This document shows, piece by piece, positions 35,835 to 46,880 of a stretch of DNA of 64,000 nucleotides. Below the pieces are notes generated by a model. The model ran no database searches. It had not been told where the DNA came from and worked only from the letters and a program-made list of their open reading frames with translations. The position numbers and the translations under genes are program-made. The DNA lies in assembly GCA_030062745.1 (NCBI GenBank), contig CP099846.1, positions 310,001-374,000 of the forward strand, written 5' to 3'. Position 1 is the stretch's first letter. Every line of letters starts with the position of its first letter. This stretch comes from Capitulum mitella. Taxonomy: Eukaryota > Arthropoda > Thecostraca > Pollicipedomorpha > Pollicipedidae.

Positions 35835-35924
35835 ACCCTCGTAATCAGTGGGGCTCCATGTGGTTAAAATGAATGTCGGTTTGTTAAGGGGCCCCGCTAA
35901 AGTGTAAAGAGGGCCCATGCTCGC

Positions 35925-35988
35925 CTGTAAAGACGTTCCTGCCGATCTGGCGGGTGCCTCTTAAGGGTCGGCAGGAACATCTTTACAG
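35925..35988. repeat. 21-bp hairpin near composite element end
   Basis: CTGTAAAGACGTTCCTGCCG plus A (35925-35945) pairs with 35968-35988 (TCGGCAGGAACATCTTTACA plus G) with one mismatch; 22-base loop. Conserved at 421-483 in the other copy. Confidence 0.85.
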
Positions 35989-36331
35989 AAAAGCAGGGCA
36001 GGGGCCCCTGTCGACCTCTGGAGGCAGGAGCAGGGGCCTTCTTCCAGACCGAAAGGAGGTCTCTTCAGAGGCTGACAGGGCCCTTTATGGGCCGACAGGG
36101 GGCCCTCCCCAGACAAGCACCGAATTCCCCTGCAAGGTACCAGGGGCCCCTACATGCTCATTCAGACCACGGGCCTCTCTTCATAGCACGCAAAGCCTTC
36201 TTGTATATTCGGAGTACATTTTCCTTAGGTTTGTAAGCCTTCCTTATCGCGTAAAATATTCCTATTTTGCTTTAATTGTCTCTTTCGGACAGTGTAGGAC
36301 GTCCTGCGAGCGCCTCACGCTATCCAAAGAA

Positions 36332-36352
36332 CTGGGGCCTTCGGCCCCAGGG
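36332..36352. repeat. GC-rich hairpin at composite element tip
   Basis: CTGGGGCC, TTC, GGCCCCAG: a perfect 8-bp stem with a 3-base loop about 80 bases from the right end. Confidence 0.75.
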
Positions 36353-36602
36353 GGCCCGCTTGGCCGCCGGGGACCCCGCTTGCTGTCCAGGGGGGGACGT
36401 GGTCCTTTGGCCCCTCTTTGCTACGCTACTGTAAGAAACCAATTTTAACGCAAAATTTCAATGGCGTATTGCTGCTCCGTTTTTTACACAAATTTGGGCA
36501 TTTTAATGACTGATTGCGTCATGAGCGATACTAAATTGGTAAACCGGTAAACACAGCCATTCCAATTAAAACGGCCGGAGCGAGACACCCACTTTTGGAT
36601 AA

Positions 36603-36642
<40 letters not shown>
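36603..36642. repeat. (TA)n microsatellite
   Basis: Near-perfect TA dinucleotides. It forms the outer edge of the minus-strand Penelope-like fragment. Confidence 0.95.
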
Positions 36643-36645
<3 letters not shown>

Positions 36646-38590
36646 TGCATGATAATATGACATGTAATATATATCTATGCAAGTTTTGTTAAAACAACAG
36701 CGTCTCTGGCGTTAGTTCTCTCTTTTTGGGTACGTTCAAATTTTCGGATTATGTTCTGTGCTTTATTAGTGTGCTCTTTTAAGACGGTGTCTAGGGTCAT
36801 GGTAATTAAGAAACGTACAGTCATGTTGTTCATTCTATATCTATGTTCATATCAGTATCGACGTTTTGTCTTATCCTATGGCAATTTCAAAGAATAAGTA
36901 ATTGTGTCCAAGTCTTTCTAGCATTATTCAGCCTTGCATCTCGCGCTATATATGGAACACATTTTCCACTATTTGGACGTTTTTCTGCGTACCCTGTTCT
37001 GTAAATGCAGACGCATGTATCTACATCTAATATATTCATTCTGCACACGTCACTCGTGTGTTCCGGTTATCACCGCCTGTTTATGCTATGGCTGAGCGAC
37101 GGACACTCATACAGGGAAAGCGTTCAGAGTGTGTTGATTTGCCTGTTGATAACGGGGTCATATTCCGTGATGTAGATTGCTTCCAGGGCGTTTGGGAGTT
37201 GCTTGTTTTGTTTTTTTTTTTTGGCCAGGATCTTTACGATGTCTACTAGTGTTTTCCTGGTAAGTGGTGAGTCATGCTGTTTCTCAGGGTGGACCGCCGT
37301 GGACCGCCGTTCTGTAGGTGCATGGTGAGTCGTCTGCTGATGTTATGGTTGTGAGGCGCACTATTGGGTAGGCACCATTGGGTACGCACTATTGGGTAGG
37401 AACGCACAGTCTCCTATGGTGCATTTATAGTGGTAGATGGCGTTGGTCTGGTTCAGTGTTCGTGGCTCGTGAGAATTGTTGTTCTTGGTGATCAGTGATG
37501 ATGTGGTGGGTGTAGCAGTTTTTTGCTTGATGTGATAATTGCACTATTGGCGACGTCTTTTGTGCTAATATTTCTCTTTGCTCAATGCTTCTCTTTTCAC
37601 AAAATCTCCTCGCCAATTCTTTGTTCCATTGCCAAACACGCAGGTCTCCCACTTTCACCACCTATATTCTTGACATTAAACAATGACCACTCACAGCACT
37701 AGTACTTCACCACGTCACGAGAGTCACGAGGTCCACCACATGTTGAGCCGACAAAGGTGTTCAGCGAAAACCGGCCCTGGTTATATACCGAACGAACGAA
37801 CGAACGAACGGAAATGATGAAAAGGGATGGTGCAATTGCGATACCATACACAACCAATTAAGAGGCGCTTTGCAGTCCAAATATTTCGGTAGAGACTAGG
37901 CTTTGACCAATGAACAGGCTTGAGAACTCACGGGATTTAAAGAACTGGCTGATGTAACTTGATGCAAGAGCTCAAAAGTTCCCGGGAGTGTGAGTTTTAA
38001 GTTTAGAGAAAGGAAGTATCAGTTAACATGACGGATATGATTCACCTGGTGATACTGCGGTGCGATTGATGTACTTGAGGCGTTAATGGGCTCTCACACA
38101 TTTTTGATTCCTTTCAATCCCGACTCTGGGCACTAGAGCTGAATGCATCAGGTAGCCTCTGGCAATCTTCATAAGCCAAAGACAGGAAAACCTCTAAGAT
38201 TCAGAGAAATTTAAAAAAAACATTGGCATCTGACGGCTTGCGGATAAGGGAACTCTGAAGCCATGATGTGATCTTTGTTACAGTGGGACTTTGGCAGAAG
38301 ATATTTAGTTTCAAGAGGTTTGATGGTTGTGCTGTCTGACAGCTACGTCTGATGATGTTTTGCAGTGCTTGTTCGTCTGCTTGGTATCCTGATGACATGG
38401 TGTTATTATAGTACAGGTGAAAGATAGTAATGTCTTGTTCAGGTTGTTTGGCACGTCTTAGGTTTTTAGTGCTGGTCTTTTGTATATGTTCGTCACTTGA
38501 TACTATGTTGCAGTTGCTGTTCGTGAGTATTTGCTTTATCCTACGCAGTTCTTGGTGGACGAGGGGCCACGTACCACAGACCAACGCCAT
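36643..38590 (-). pseudogene. Penelope-like element fragment, minus strand (RT C-terminus to GIY-YIG to 3' region)
   Basis: Read 38590 to 36643. A 129-codon frame has ELRRIKQILTNSN, AKQPEQDITIFHLYYNNTMS and LLKLNIFCQSPTVTKITS, the segment between RT and endonuclease in Penelope-like elements. After a gap (37460-38200, no match seen) come TNAIYHYKCTIGDCA (about 37450) and decayed GIY-YIG pieces, ending in INRQIN at about 37150 and LYECPSLS at about 37090. 3' sequence then matches the + strand copy down to the (TA)n at 36603. Several stops, no RT palm: dead. Family knowledge: Penelope-like elements encode RT plus GIY-YIG endonuclease. Confidence 0.75.
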
Positions 38591-38829
38591 CTACCACTAT
38601 AAATGCACCATAGGAGACTGTGCAATCTACTCAATAGTGCGTACATTGGCCTCACAACTACTCAGCACTCACTCAGCAGACGACTCACTATGCACCTACA
38701 GAACGGCGGCCCACTCATGCACACTAAGAAACACCACGACGCACCACTTACCAGGAAAACACCAGTAGACATCACAAAGATCCTGGCCAAAACACAAAAC
38801 AAGCGACTCCTCAATGCCCTGCAGCAGTC

Positions 38830-39000
38830 CAGGGGCGCAGCCAAGATTTTTGTAAGGAGGGGGGACCGGAGCGCAGTGTTAAGTGAAATCATACGAAAAC
38901 CGCCTGGTGGGAAGATGATGCGCAATGGTTTTCACAAAAAAAACTGGGCCTTAAGGGGCGGGGGGCCCGCCCCCCGGCCCTCCCTTCGGCTGCGCCTGTG
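38830..39000 (+). mobile_element. MITE (CAGGGGCGCAGCC family), copy 2, inside the Penelope-like element
   Basis: CAGGGGCGCAGCCAAG at the left and CTTCGGCTGCGCCTGTG at the right; 171 bases. Flanked by CAGCAGTC (38822-38829) and AAGCAGTC (39001-39008), a 7 of 8 match. Inverse copy at 27144-27305. Confidence 0.85.
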
Positions 39001-39146
39001 AAGCAGTCTACGTCAGGGAGTATGACCCGTTATCAACAGGCAAATCAATGCAAGCGGAACACTGCCCCTGTATGAGGGTCCGCCGCTGGGCCATGGCATA
39101 AACAAGCGGTGATAAGCGGAACCCACGAGTGGCGTGTGCAGAATGA

Positions 39147-39149
<3 letters not shown>

Positions 39150-39198
<49 letters not shown>
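39150..39198. repeat. (TA)n microsatellite within plus-strand Penelope fragment
   Basis: Pure TA run within the 3' region; the corresponding site in the minus copy (about 37030) has only a short AT patch, so it expanded here. Confidence 0.92.
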
Positions 39199-39204
<6 letters not shown>

Positions 39205-39596
39205 CTATATGTATATGCGTCTGCATTTACAGAAAAGAGTACACAAAAAATGCCCAAATAGTGGGAAATGTGTTGTCTATATAGCGCGAGACGCAAGGCT
39301 AAATAATGTTGGAAAAACTTGATCACAATTACTTATTCTTTGAAAATGTCTAAGGATAAGACAGAACGTCGACATTCGTACCAATGTAGATGAAGGATGA
39401 ACGATATAATGGTGCGTTTCAATTAGAATGACCTTAGGCACCGTCCTAAACGACCACACCAATGAAACAAGGAATATAATATCCGAAAACTAATAATCCG
39501 AAAACTTGAACGCACAAAAAAATGACCGGCGCCGAATACGCTGTTGTTTTTAACAAAACTTGCATATCCAACAACCACCTGCCTAAGTCCTCATAC

Positions 39597-39605
<9 letters not shown>

Positions 39606-39650
<45 letters not shown>
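39606..39650. repeat. (TA)n microsatellite, outer edge of Penelope fragment
   Basis: Long TA run preceded by (ATAC)n. Mirrors the (TA)n at 36603 at the outer edge of the other copy. Confidence 0.93.
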
Positions 39651-39658
<8 letters not shown>

Positions 39659-39680
39659 GATATAATACATAAAATGGTAG

Positions 39681-41439
39681 TGGACGGGTGTACACAGTTT
39701 AAACGAATGAAAGACCTTCAGAGCTTCAAAAGCTGTAAAGCAAGATGTGGCCTATGTGGAATTCATTTGCACCCTTTCGGGCTTTTCAGCTGTTTGCTTC
39801 CGGAACGCAAACAAATCTTATTTAAAAAAAAAAAACTCAACGCTCTCGTACCCAATAGGACGAAGAAAATAGAAGCACTTGTTTGCAACTACTTATGTAA
39901 AGTATTTTATCGACTAGCCTGAGGAGATAATTGGTACTGGAACTATTTAACTTCTTTGTAACGTTTTGGCAGGTATATAAACGACTTTTCATACGACCAT
40001 CAAAACTTTCTGCGTTAATGGACTCTCTTTTTCCGGCGGCAGCGCATACTGGGCCAGTGGATGATGAAAATGTTACCTATGAAAACCGACAGCTGTACTT
40101 TGACTTAAGCCCCTTTATCATTTGGAGTAATGTTTGGGTTGATAAAAGCCAAAATAGGAAGAATGTATTTTCGCTCATTTCGTAGTTGTGCTGACACAAA
40201 ATTTGTATTTGTGTAAAAGCTGGTGAATTCACTGAAATGCATATATGTCGCAAAATTAGCCTCAGCAAAAAAGTATTCGATATTGTCCAAATATTTTTCC
40301 AGCACACTATTGCCAATGATATGGGCTTCATAGCAGGCATTTAGCCATTTGCTTGAACGTTTTTGGTGAGCTGTTCTAAGATCGTTTTCAGAAGACCTAT
40401 TTTTCACCTAAACTTGTCTAAGCGCGGACGATAACTAAAACGACGCTCGCCGCCGTGCATGGCGAGTGATACTCAAAGTTGCTCAGACATGTTACAGAAT
40501 ACCGCATAAAACTTTTACTACATGTCTGCACTGAACATAGTTTTGCGAGCAGGCAGTCTGAGCACGGCGATATCCGTAACCAATGCTATCTGGGGCAATA
40601 TTCACAAACCCGCTGATTAGCCTCATTTGTTCCCATACTTACATCTCTATCTCCATATCTCCATAGACCACGTTCAGACTTTAGTGTGGAGCATCCAGCA
40701 TGACAGAATTAACATTGGCATCGGGCTTGGGTTCTCCATGCATACCTCTTGGGTTCTCCATACATACCATGACCTCTTCATGCGGCCCGTGATGGAGGCT
40801 ATGCAGGGAACACCGAACACACACATGTCGAGTGAGGTCATCCTGTGTGTGAAGGCGTGAGTCCATGCGAATGTGATCCTCCGCGGCTGACTTCATCGCC
40901 TTGTTTACCATTTCTTGATTTTATTCAGTAAGCATGTTCGCCATCACCGACGAATGGCGAGCCACCGATGTCCCGTGAATAAGCATTCCATGTACTGTTG
41001 CAGACATTCTATACCACTCGTAGGGCCCTATACATTTCTGGGCAGCTTAACAATGTTCTTCAAATCTGTGTAGATCCAGCTGTTCTGCTGCGTTTACTGC
41101 ACGGCGCAAGGTGGTAAGACGATGGAGCAAGTTCCTATCAAAACCTATAATGATTGCGACAGGTTGTTCGCGCTGCACACTGAAGAAGTGGCGGCTCTGG
41201 TTTCCTGTACCACCTGCACCTGATGGGTTAGGCTCATCCGAGTTTAGGCTCATCGCTGTTTGCAAACCTTGTTGCATGGTATGCCCACGCTCTTGGACAC
41301 CAGCTTTTATAGGTCACTCTCCAACTTTTCACGTCCATGCGATAGAAAATGTGACTGACATGGTCCGTTCATAACAATGTAAATTGCCTAGAGCTATGGA
41401 AAAACTTAGATTAGAACATGTGGCAGTAGACTACATCCC
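39681..41439. other. No gene or named element
   Basis: A minus-strand 76-codon frame (41047-41277; NPSGAGGTGNQSRHFFSVQ, RLTTLRRAVNAAEQ) has protein-like composition but no recognised domain or splice context. Nothing else seen. Confidence 0.35.
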
Positions 41440-42525
41440 GCAGCAGTGAATTCTGAGTCCCGCGGTAGCAGACTGTGTCCCGCGGCAGGGGACTCTGAGT
41501 CCCGCGGCAGTGGATTATGTGTCCCGCGGCAGTGGACTCTGAGTCCCGCGGCAGTGGACTCTGTGTCCCGCAGCAGTGGATTATGTGTCCCGCGGCAGTG
41601 GATTATGTGTCCCGCGGCAGTGGACTCTGAGTCCCGCGGCAGCGGACTCTGTGTCCCGCAGCAGTGGATTATGTGTCCCGCGGCAGTGGATTATGTGTCC
41701 CGCGGCAGTGGACTCTGAGTCCCGCGGCAGCGGACTCTGTGTCCCGCAGCAGTGGATTATGTGTCCCGCGGTAGCAGACTGAGTCCCGCGGCAGTGGACT
41801 ACGAGTCCCGCGGCAGTGGTCTCTGAGTCCCGCGGCAGTGGACTACGAGTCCCGCGGCAGTGGTCTCTGAGTCCCGCGGCAGTGGTCTCTGAGTCCCGCG
41901 GCAGTGGACTACGAGTCCCGCGGCAGTGGTCTCTGAGTCCCGCGGCAGTGGTCTCTGAGTCCCGCGGCAGTGGTCTCTGAGTCCCGCGGCAGTGGACTAC
42001 GAGTCCCGCGGCAGTGGTCTCTGAGTCCCGCGGCAGTGGTCTCTGAGTCCCGCGGCAGTGGACTCCGAGTCCCGCGGCAGTGGACTCTGAGTCCCGCGGC
42101 AGCGGACTCTGTGTCCCGCAGCAGTGAATTCTGAGTCCCGCGGTAGCAGACTGTGTCCCGCGGCAGGGGACTCTGAGTCCCGCGGCAGTGGATTATGTGT
42201 CCCGCGGCAGTGGACTCTGAGTCCCGCGGCAGCGGACTCTGTGTCCCGCAGCAGTGGATTATGTGTCCCGCGGTAGTGGATTATGTGTCCCGCGGCAGTG
42301 GACTCTGAGTCCCGCGGCAGCGGACTCTGTGTCCCGCAGCAGTGGATTATGTGTCCCGCGGTAGCAGACTGAGTCCCGCGGCAGTGGACTACGAGTCCCG
42401 CGGCAGTGGTCTCTGAGTCCCGCGGCAGTGGTCTCGGAGTCCCGCGGCAGTGGACTCCGAGTCCCGCGGCAGTGGACTCTGAGTCCCACGGTAGTGGACT
42501 CTGAGTCCCGCGGCAGTGGACTCTG
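41440..42525 (+). repeat. 22-bp GC-rich minisatellite (about 49 units) with higher-order duplication
   Basis: Unit GTCCCGCGGCAGTGGACTCT plus GA; variants GATTATGT and GTCTCTGA alternate. The block starting CAGCAGTGAATTCTGAG at 41441 recurs at 42119, 678 bases on (thirty 22-bp units plus one short one). Each unit has CCGCGG (SacII) and two or more CpGs. Because 22 is not a multiple of 3 all frames stay open, giving spurious long ORFs on both strands. Confidence 0.95.
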
Positions 42526-42890
42526 CGCTTGCCGCTGCCGCCGCTGCCGGCGCCGCCGCCGCGTCGGGGCGGCGCCGTCTCAGTTGGCCGGCGGATGCGC
42601 TGGGGTGCGGGCGGCACGGCCGGTGGTCGTCGTGCTGTGGCACGGTGAGGGCCGGCTGGTGGCCGTCAGACGTGCTGTGATGCAGTGAAGGCGCCCGGTA
42701 CCGCAGGACGCGCCGCGGTGCGGTGAGACGGGGCTGGTGGTCGGCTGCAGGCAGCCATCAGGACAGGATATCAGGACCAACGCGACATACGGAGACTCGG
42801 CACACTCATCGGTGGACAGTGGCCAGGTCGGGCGCTGTGTTATGTAAAGGTGAGCTGACGTTGGGCAAAGAATGACGCAGACCTTGAAAT
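42526..42890. other. GC-rich flank of the minisatellite
   Basis: CGCCGCTGCCGGCGCCGCCG at the start, then two loose repeats of GTGCGGTGAGACGGGGCTGG type sequence. No exon identified. Confidence 0.45.
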
Positions 42891-42921
42891 GTTGACCGGT
42901 GGCTGTGATGACCGCTTTTAA

Positions 42922-42926
<5 letters not shown>

Positions 42927-42962
<36 letters not shown>

Positions 42963-42983
42963 GAAAATTTTTTTTTTTTTTTT
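42927..42983. repeat. Poly(T) tract
   Basis: Two long T runs split by AGGAAAA. It could be the reversed poly(A) tail of a retrotransposed sequence, but no source sequence is recognised beside it. Confidence 0.9.
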
Positions 42984-43559
42984 CCTCATGTTCATTCCGC
43001 CAGGCCAGGGCGCTGTTCGTTTCCAAAAAAGTCGGCATCGCAAATGTTTGTCGCCAGTGCGCCGCGTCTTCACGTCGCTGTTGACACTTTGACGGACAGG
43101 AGGATCTGCACAGACGTAAAATCTATCTGTCTTTAGAGGCTTTGACGACTGCTGAAGTAAGCGATAGATATGGAATAGTGTTGTCTGCTTTAGGAAACAC
43201 GCCTATAGAGCTGGTCGCAGAAACGCCTGCGTCGAGACAAATTTGGGCAATCAAAATGTGCGTATCGTCTGAAGCCAGTGTTCGTGGCAGACGGGCTGTC
43301 GGCATTTCGACACGGATGGCGTTTCAGGAGACGGCTGTTCGAACTCGACATAGCATGCGCTAATGAAATCTCTGCAGTCAGGGTTTTCTGTTGGCCGAGA
43401 GTGTAGGCACCTAGGTAGTCCTCGAGGACGCTTGATCCTGATGTCACATTTAAGCTGGATGTTATTTTCTGGCACGATGTAGGCTAGCACCTTTGAAGTA
43501 AAGGTGACTTCATGGAATGGGATATTCCACTTAGGTCGAATTTTCATAAAAAAAAACAT

Positions 43560-43745
43560 TTTGTTAGTTTAGCAAAATATAACTGACAACGTTTTCTTTG
43601 TATTCGTCACACATTATCCATCTTGAACGCAAGCGTTTGTGCCAATCAGATCAACTTGTCATAAAATTTTTGTTAGTTTGGAAAATATAACTGATACGTT
43701 TTTGTACTCATAACACATTATGCATTTTGAACGCAAGCGTCCGTT
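43560..43745 (+). repeat. Tandem duplication, about 110-base unit
   Basis: TTTGTTAGTTTAGCAAAATA (43560) and TTTGTTAGTTTGGAAAATAT (43671) start two diverged units; each ends in TTGAACGCAAGCGT. Confidence 0.75.
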
Positions 43746-44024
43746 GGCCGACGCCCGCTTGCTGTTGGGGCGTGACCTCACACAGCAGCTGTGAATAGGA
43801 GACGGCCGAGGGCACCCACGGTGGGAAATAACTGAACCGCAGTAAGTGTAGAGTTTTGAGCCATGATGCGTATTACAGATTAACGTCTAAGTGTCCAAGA
43901 TACGATTTGGCTATCTCAATTCAAAACGCATGCTAAGATGGATCTCTCCTTAAAGGAACGTTTGCTGTTTTCGTTGTTTTTGTTGTTGTTTTTTTTTGTC
44001 ATTTCGATAATGAAGGTGCTTCAG

Positions 44025-45190
44025 AGCCGCCCCTCTCCCACTCTGTTTCTTTTTCTGATCACCATTTCTGGGGTTTTTGAATCGGTTCACGAAACCTTGT
44101 CACTTCCAAGTCTTTCTCCTTACATGCTGCGCCGAATTTTCATAGTTTTACTTTTTACAGGGGCGGAAACGGGCCAAATGTTTTGGAGAGGCACCTTAGG
44201 CCATTTTTGGCACTTTTGAAATAAGAAGAAAAATGTCTCCCAAAAATGGGGTTTTTAAGATAATACTTTAACATTGTACGAGTGTATAGATAAAGTACTG
44301 GGCAAACGTAATAAAATACTTGGTTGATGTGAGATCATTTCCTAAGGTTGGATCAAGGTGAAGTCAAAATTTGGTTTTATGTAAATATTTTTGGCGGCAA
44401 GTTTCCAAATGCACAAAACGAAGCATATCTGACCCATCATAAAATCCTCCATCTTTTAAGTTTCAAATCAATATCAGTTCAAGTCACGGAGCTATGACCT
44501 AATATGTCCGCGCGCGTACCCTTCATGAGGACTGCCATAAACAGGTCTTTTAGAAATGTGGCCGATTAAGATAACTGGAAGCGTTTCCATACACTGCTAA
44601 ATAAACAGCAGGCCATTCCGTGTTACTCCCAGACCATTCGAAGCCATTTTGGGTCAAAGGTCACAAGCTGATGTGATGAACAACTGACGATGACATTTCC
44701 CTCTCCCTCTTTTTCATGTCCTTGGCGCAGTCTGTACCAACATTATGTAAGGAATGTAATACGATTTGTCCTTAAGCATAATATGACTGGTGAAAGCTAA
44801 GAGGATGTTTTTAACTTTTATGGTAATTCAACTTTCAAAAAAATAATCCTTCCATTTTCCAAGTCCATGCCCGTTGATGCATATGAGTTTTCTAAAAATT
44901 CTAAACGCGTGAGTTAATGGTATACGTCGCATCGATTGGCGCTTGATTCATGCCATTTACGTCAAGTCGGTCCATAAGTCGGAGTTATAACAAGTCAAAC
45001 AATGCCCCCCTTTCTGAATTTTGCACCCTGTATGAACCTCTTTCCAGATACTCAAAACTACATTTAAAACAATGAAGTCTGTCAAGGCAAAGCGACTGTC
45101 GTTTCTTACGATGAAATCGGACGGGTACTTCTCAAGATTGGGGAGGGGGGAATAAACCCTCTTCCCCAGCACGGCAATGAGGCCTAGAGT
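44025..45190 (+). mobile_element. TTAA-family element, copy C (oldest, ends lost)
   Basis: Matches copy E and inverted copy A over most of its length: CAGGGGCGGAAACGGGCCAA at 44159, GTCACGGAGCTATGACCTA, TTTTTCATGTCCTTGGC, ATCGGTCCATAA-like pieces. It is clearly more diverged and neither TTAA end is intact. Boundaries are approximate. Confidence 0.7.
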
Positions 45191-46100
45191 TATGAGTACG
45201 AGAAAAGGGCTATGGATTTCCTTAAAGAAAATCGTTTTGCAAACACTCCACACGGATATATCCAAAGCGGGATTTCGGTTTTGGGATGTTTTCTCTCAGC
45301 TGAATGAAGACGAGCTGCGCAATGACGCTACATTGCGTTACAGCCTGTGGCAACAAATGTCATGGGCTGGTAAACATCTGTTTGGTGTAAAACTACCCAA
45401 AGCACTAGAGCCATGTGTAATGTAAGTGGAAATCGTCAGGTTTGGATGATGTCAGTGCTGCCATGAAACTCAAGCCAGCCCGGCAGTAAACCACTGGGAA
45501 ACTGTCTGGGATTCTACACATTAATCAGTGGTCTATTTGGGAAAGATGCTGAACTCTGTAGTCCGTGCAAATAGGCCGATGTCTGACCACACAGCTCACG
45601 GAGCGTTTTGTGGAGCAGAAAGCGGCCAGCCATTTTAAAGTAATGTTTATAAGCGCGCGAAATGATTATCGTGAAATTGTGACAGGTGTGTCGATTTGTA
45701 TTCCATTGGACAGGCCATGCCCGCTTCTAATCCAAACGTGGGTCTTGTCCCCTCCAAAACTGATTTCAGTCTCCTGAGGTAATGGGAACTATAGATCAGA
45801 GGTGTGCAGAAACCACAGAATCAAGCATAATATGACCTAAAACGTTTAAAAAAGGAACAGGAACGGATTTTTTGCTCGAACAGGCACACTATTCAGGGCG
45901 TCGTTTTCCATAGGCTTGGTAGTGCAACCAATATCTATTCTAATGCGAACCTTTTGAATGCTCCTCTGGGCCTGATTTACGTTTTTTTTTAGTGGAAAGT
46001 AAATCTTAAATCACAGTTCTGTGTAAAAAATGCGGATGGAAAGCAAAATGGAACCAAGAATCATAAATTTCACACAACGGTGTAATAGTACTGATATACC
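45191..46100. other. No gene recognised
   Basis: An 82-codon + strand frame at 45177-45425 (GFRFWDVFSQLNEDELRND) is protein-like but matches nothing I know. Confidence 0.35.
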
Positions 46101-46106
46101 TATACA

Positions 46107-46152
46107 TTATATATATATATATATATATATTCATTATATATATACATATATA
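46107..46152. repeat. (TA)n microsatellite
   Basis: TA dinucleotides with an ATTCAT interruption. Confidence 0.85.
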
Positions 46153-46404
46153 CACGTAAGTGTATCGCGATAGGACGCATTCTTTCAGACATATCTTGTT
46201 CAACGCAACTGCAGCATTAGCTTTTACCAGTTTTCTTTTCGCTTTTTCGATGGAGAGAGCTGTCGTGTTAAGACAGTTAATCGTAAAATCAGGGTCACAA
46301 AGACATTCATTTATTGATGCGTATATATTACGTATATGCATTATATCATTTTTGTTATATTATATGTATGTGCATTACATCATAGCAGGGGTACGATGAC
46401 TCCT

Positions 46405-46525
46405 CTTCAGTTGGAGGGGGGGGGGGCGAGAAGTATTTTGAGTCAGTTCTTTCCAGTCAACGCCCATAGGGTCAATGTTAAATTTCAAACAACTTGGGAG
46501 CCTGTAGCTCCCTGGCCCCAAAGCT
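46405..46525. mobile_element. MITE relic related to 24715-24845
   Basis: G-run start, TTCTTTCCAGTCAACGCCCA, GTCAATGTTAAATTTC and a C-rich end echo the other copy. Low identity. Confidence 0.35.
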
Positions 46526-46707
46526 CCCACATCTATGTATCATAGATTTCTGATTCCACGATTAAGGAACAATCTTAAGATGACAGTTCGCTCTAGCAAA
46601 AAGGCGTTAAGAAAGCGGGTAAAGACTATTGCTGCAGTTGCTTTTAACAATTGATATCTATACCCGTATATATGTATATATGTGTATATATATACACAAA
46701 ATAAAGG

Positions 46708-46750
<43 letters not shown>
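46708..46750. repeat. (TA)n microsatellite
   Basis: Pure TA run. Confidence 0.93.
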
Positions 46751-46752
<2 letters not shown>

Positions 46753-46880
46753 ATCCGGTTCACAGCAAAAATGCAGTTGGCCAAAATTAAGCGAGCTAAA
46801 GCCATTGAGAAAACCACATTTGGGGGAACGTTAGCTTGTCGGGCTCTCGACTCGGCCCTCTCCCCAATCATTTCCACCAC

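Larger units (their letters stand above)
33807..36433 (+). mobile_element. Composite hAT-like element, right copy (complete)
   Basis: Left end CAGGCGTAGCCAAGATTCC, right end the inverse of CAGTAGCGTAGCAAAG. An exact 8-bp direct repeat AGAAACCA (33799-33806 and 36434-36441) flanks it, as in hAT insertions. 2627 bases, no transposase. The interior is the nested element 33883-35834 plus a terminal block with two hairpins. Inverted relative to 1-2093. Confidence 0.88.
38575..39605 (+). pseudogene. Penelope-like element fragment, plus strand (GIY-YIG and 3' region), split by a MITE
   Basis: Begins at the GIY-YIG domain: CTIGDCA, then YIGLTTTQ-SRRLTMHLQNG in adjoining frames, HTKKHHDAPLTRKT, DITKILAKTQNKRLLNAL. 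The MITE 38830-39000 interrupts here. VYVREYDPLINRQINAS and LYEGPPLGHG follow. From 39000 to 39605 it is the inverse of 36643-37150. 5' truncated exactly where the minus-strand copy starts. Confidence 0.75.

Noticed and set aside
34035..36448. Series of 60-160-codon + strand ORFs
   Set aside because: They fall in the degenerate tandem array of the composite element and have no consistent frame between its two copies.
38386..38430. CTGATGA followed by GAAAG, reminiscent of a hammerhead ribozyme (known in Penelope-like elements)
   Set aside because: Helix II does not form and the site lies in the coding segment; no closing stem seen.
41446..42643. Long ORFs (up to 206 codons) with repeating peptides
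   Set aside because: Direct consequence of the 22-bp tandem repeat, which lacks stops in any frame; both strands are equally open.
44957..45425. Frames near the end of TTAA copy C as possible transposase
   Set aside because: They are short, do not recur in the other copies and show no transposase motif.
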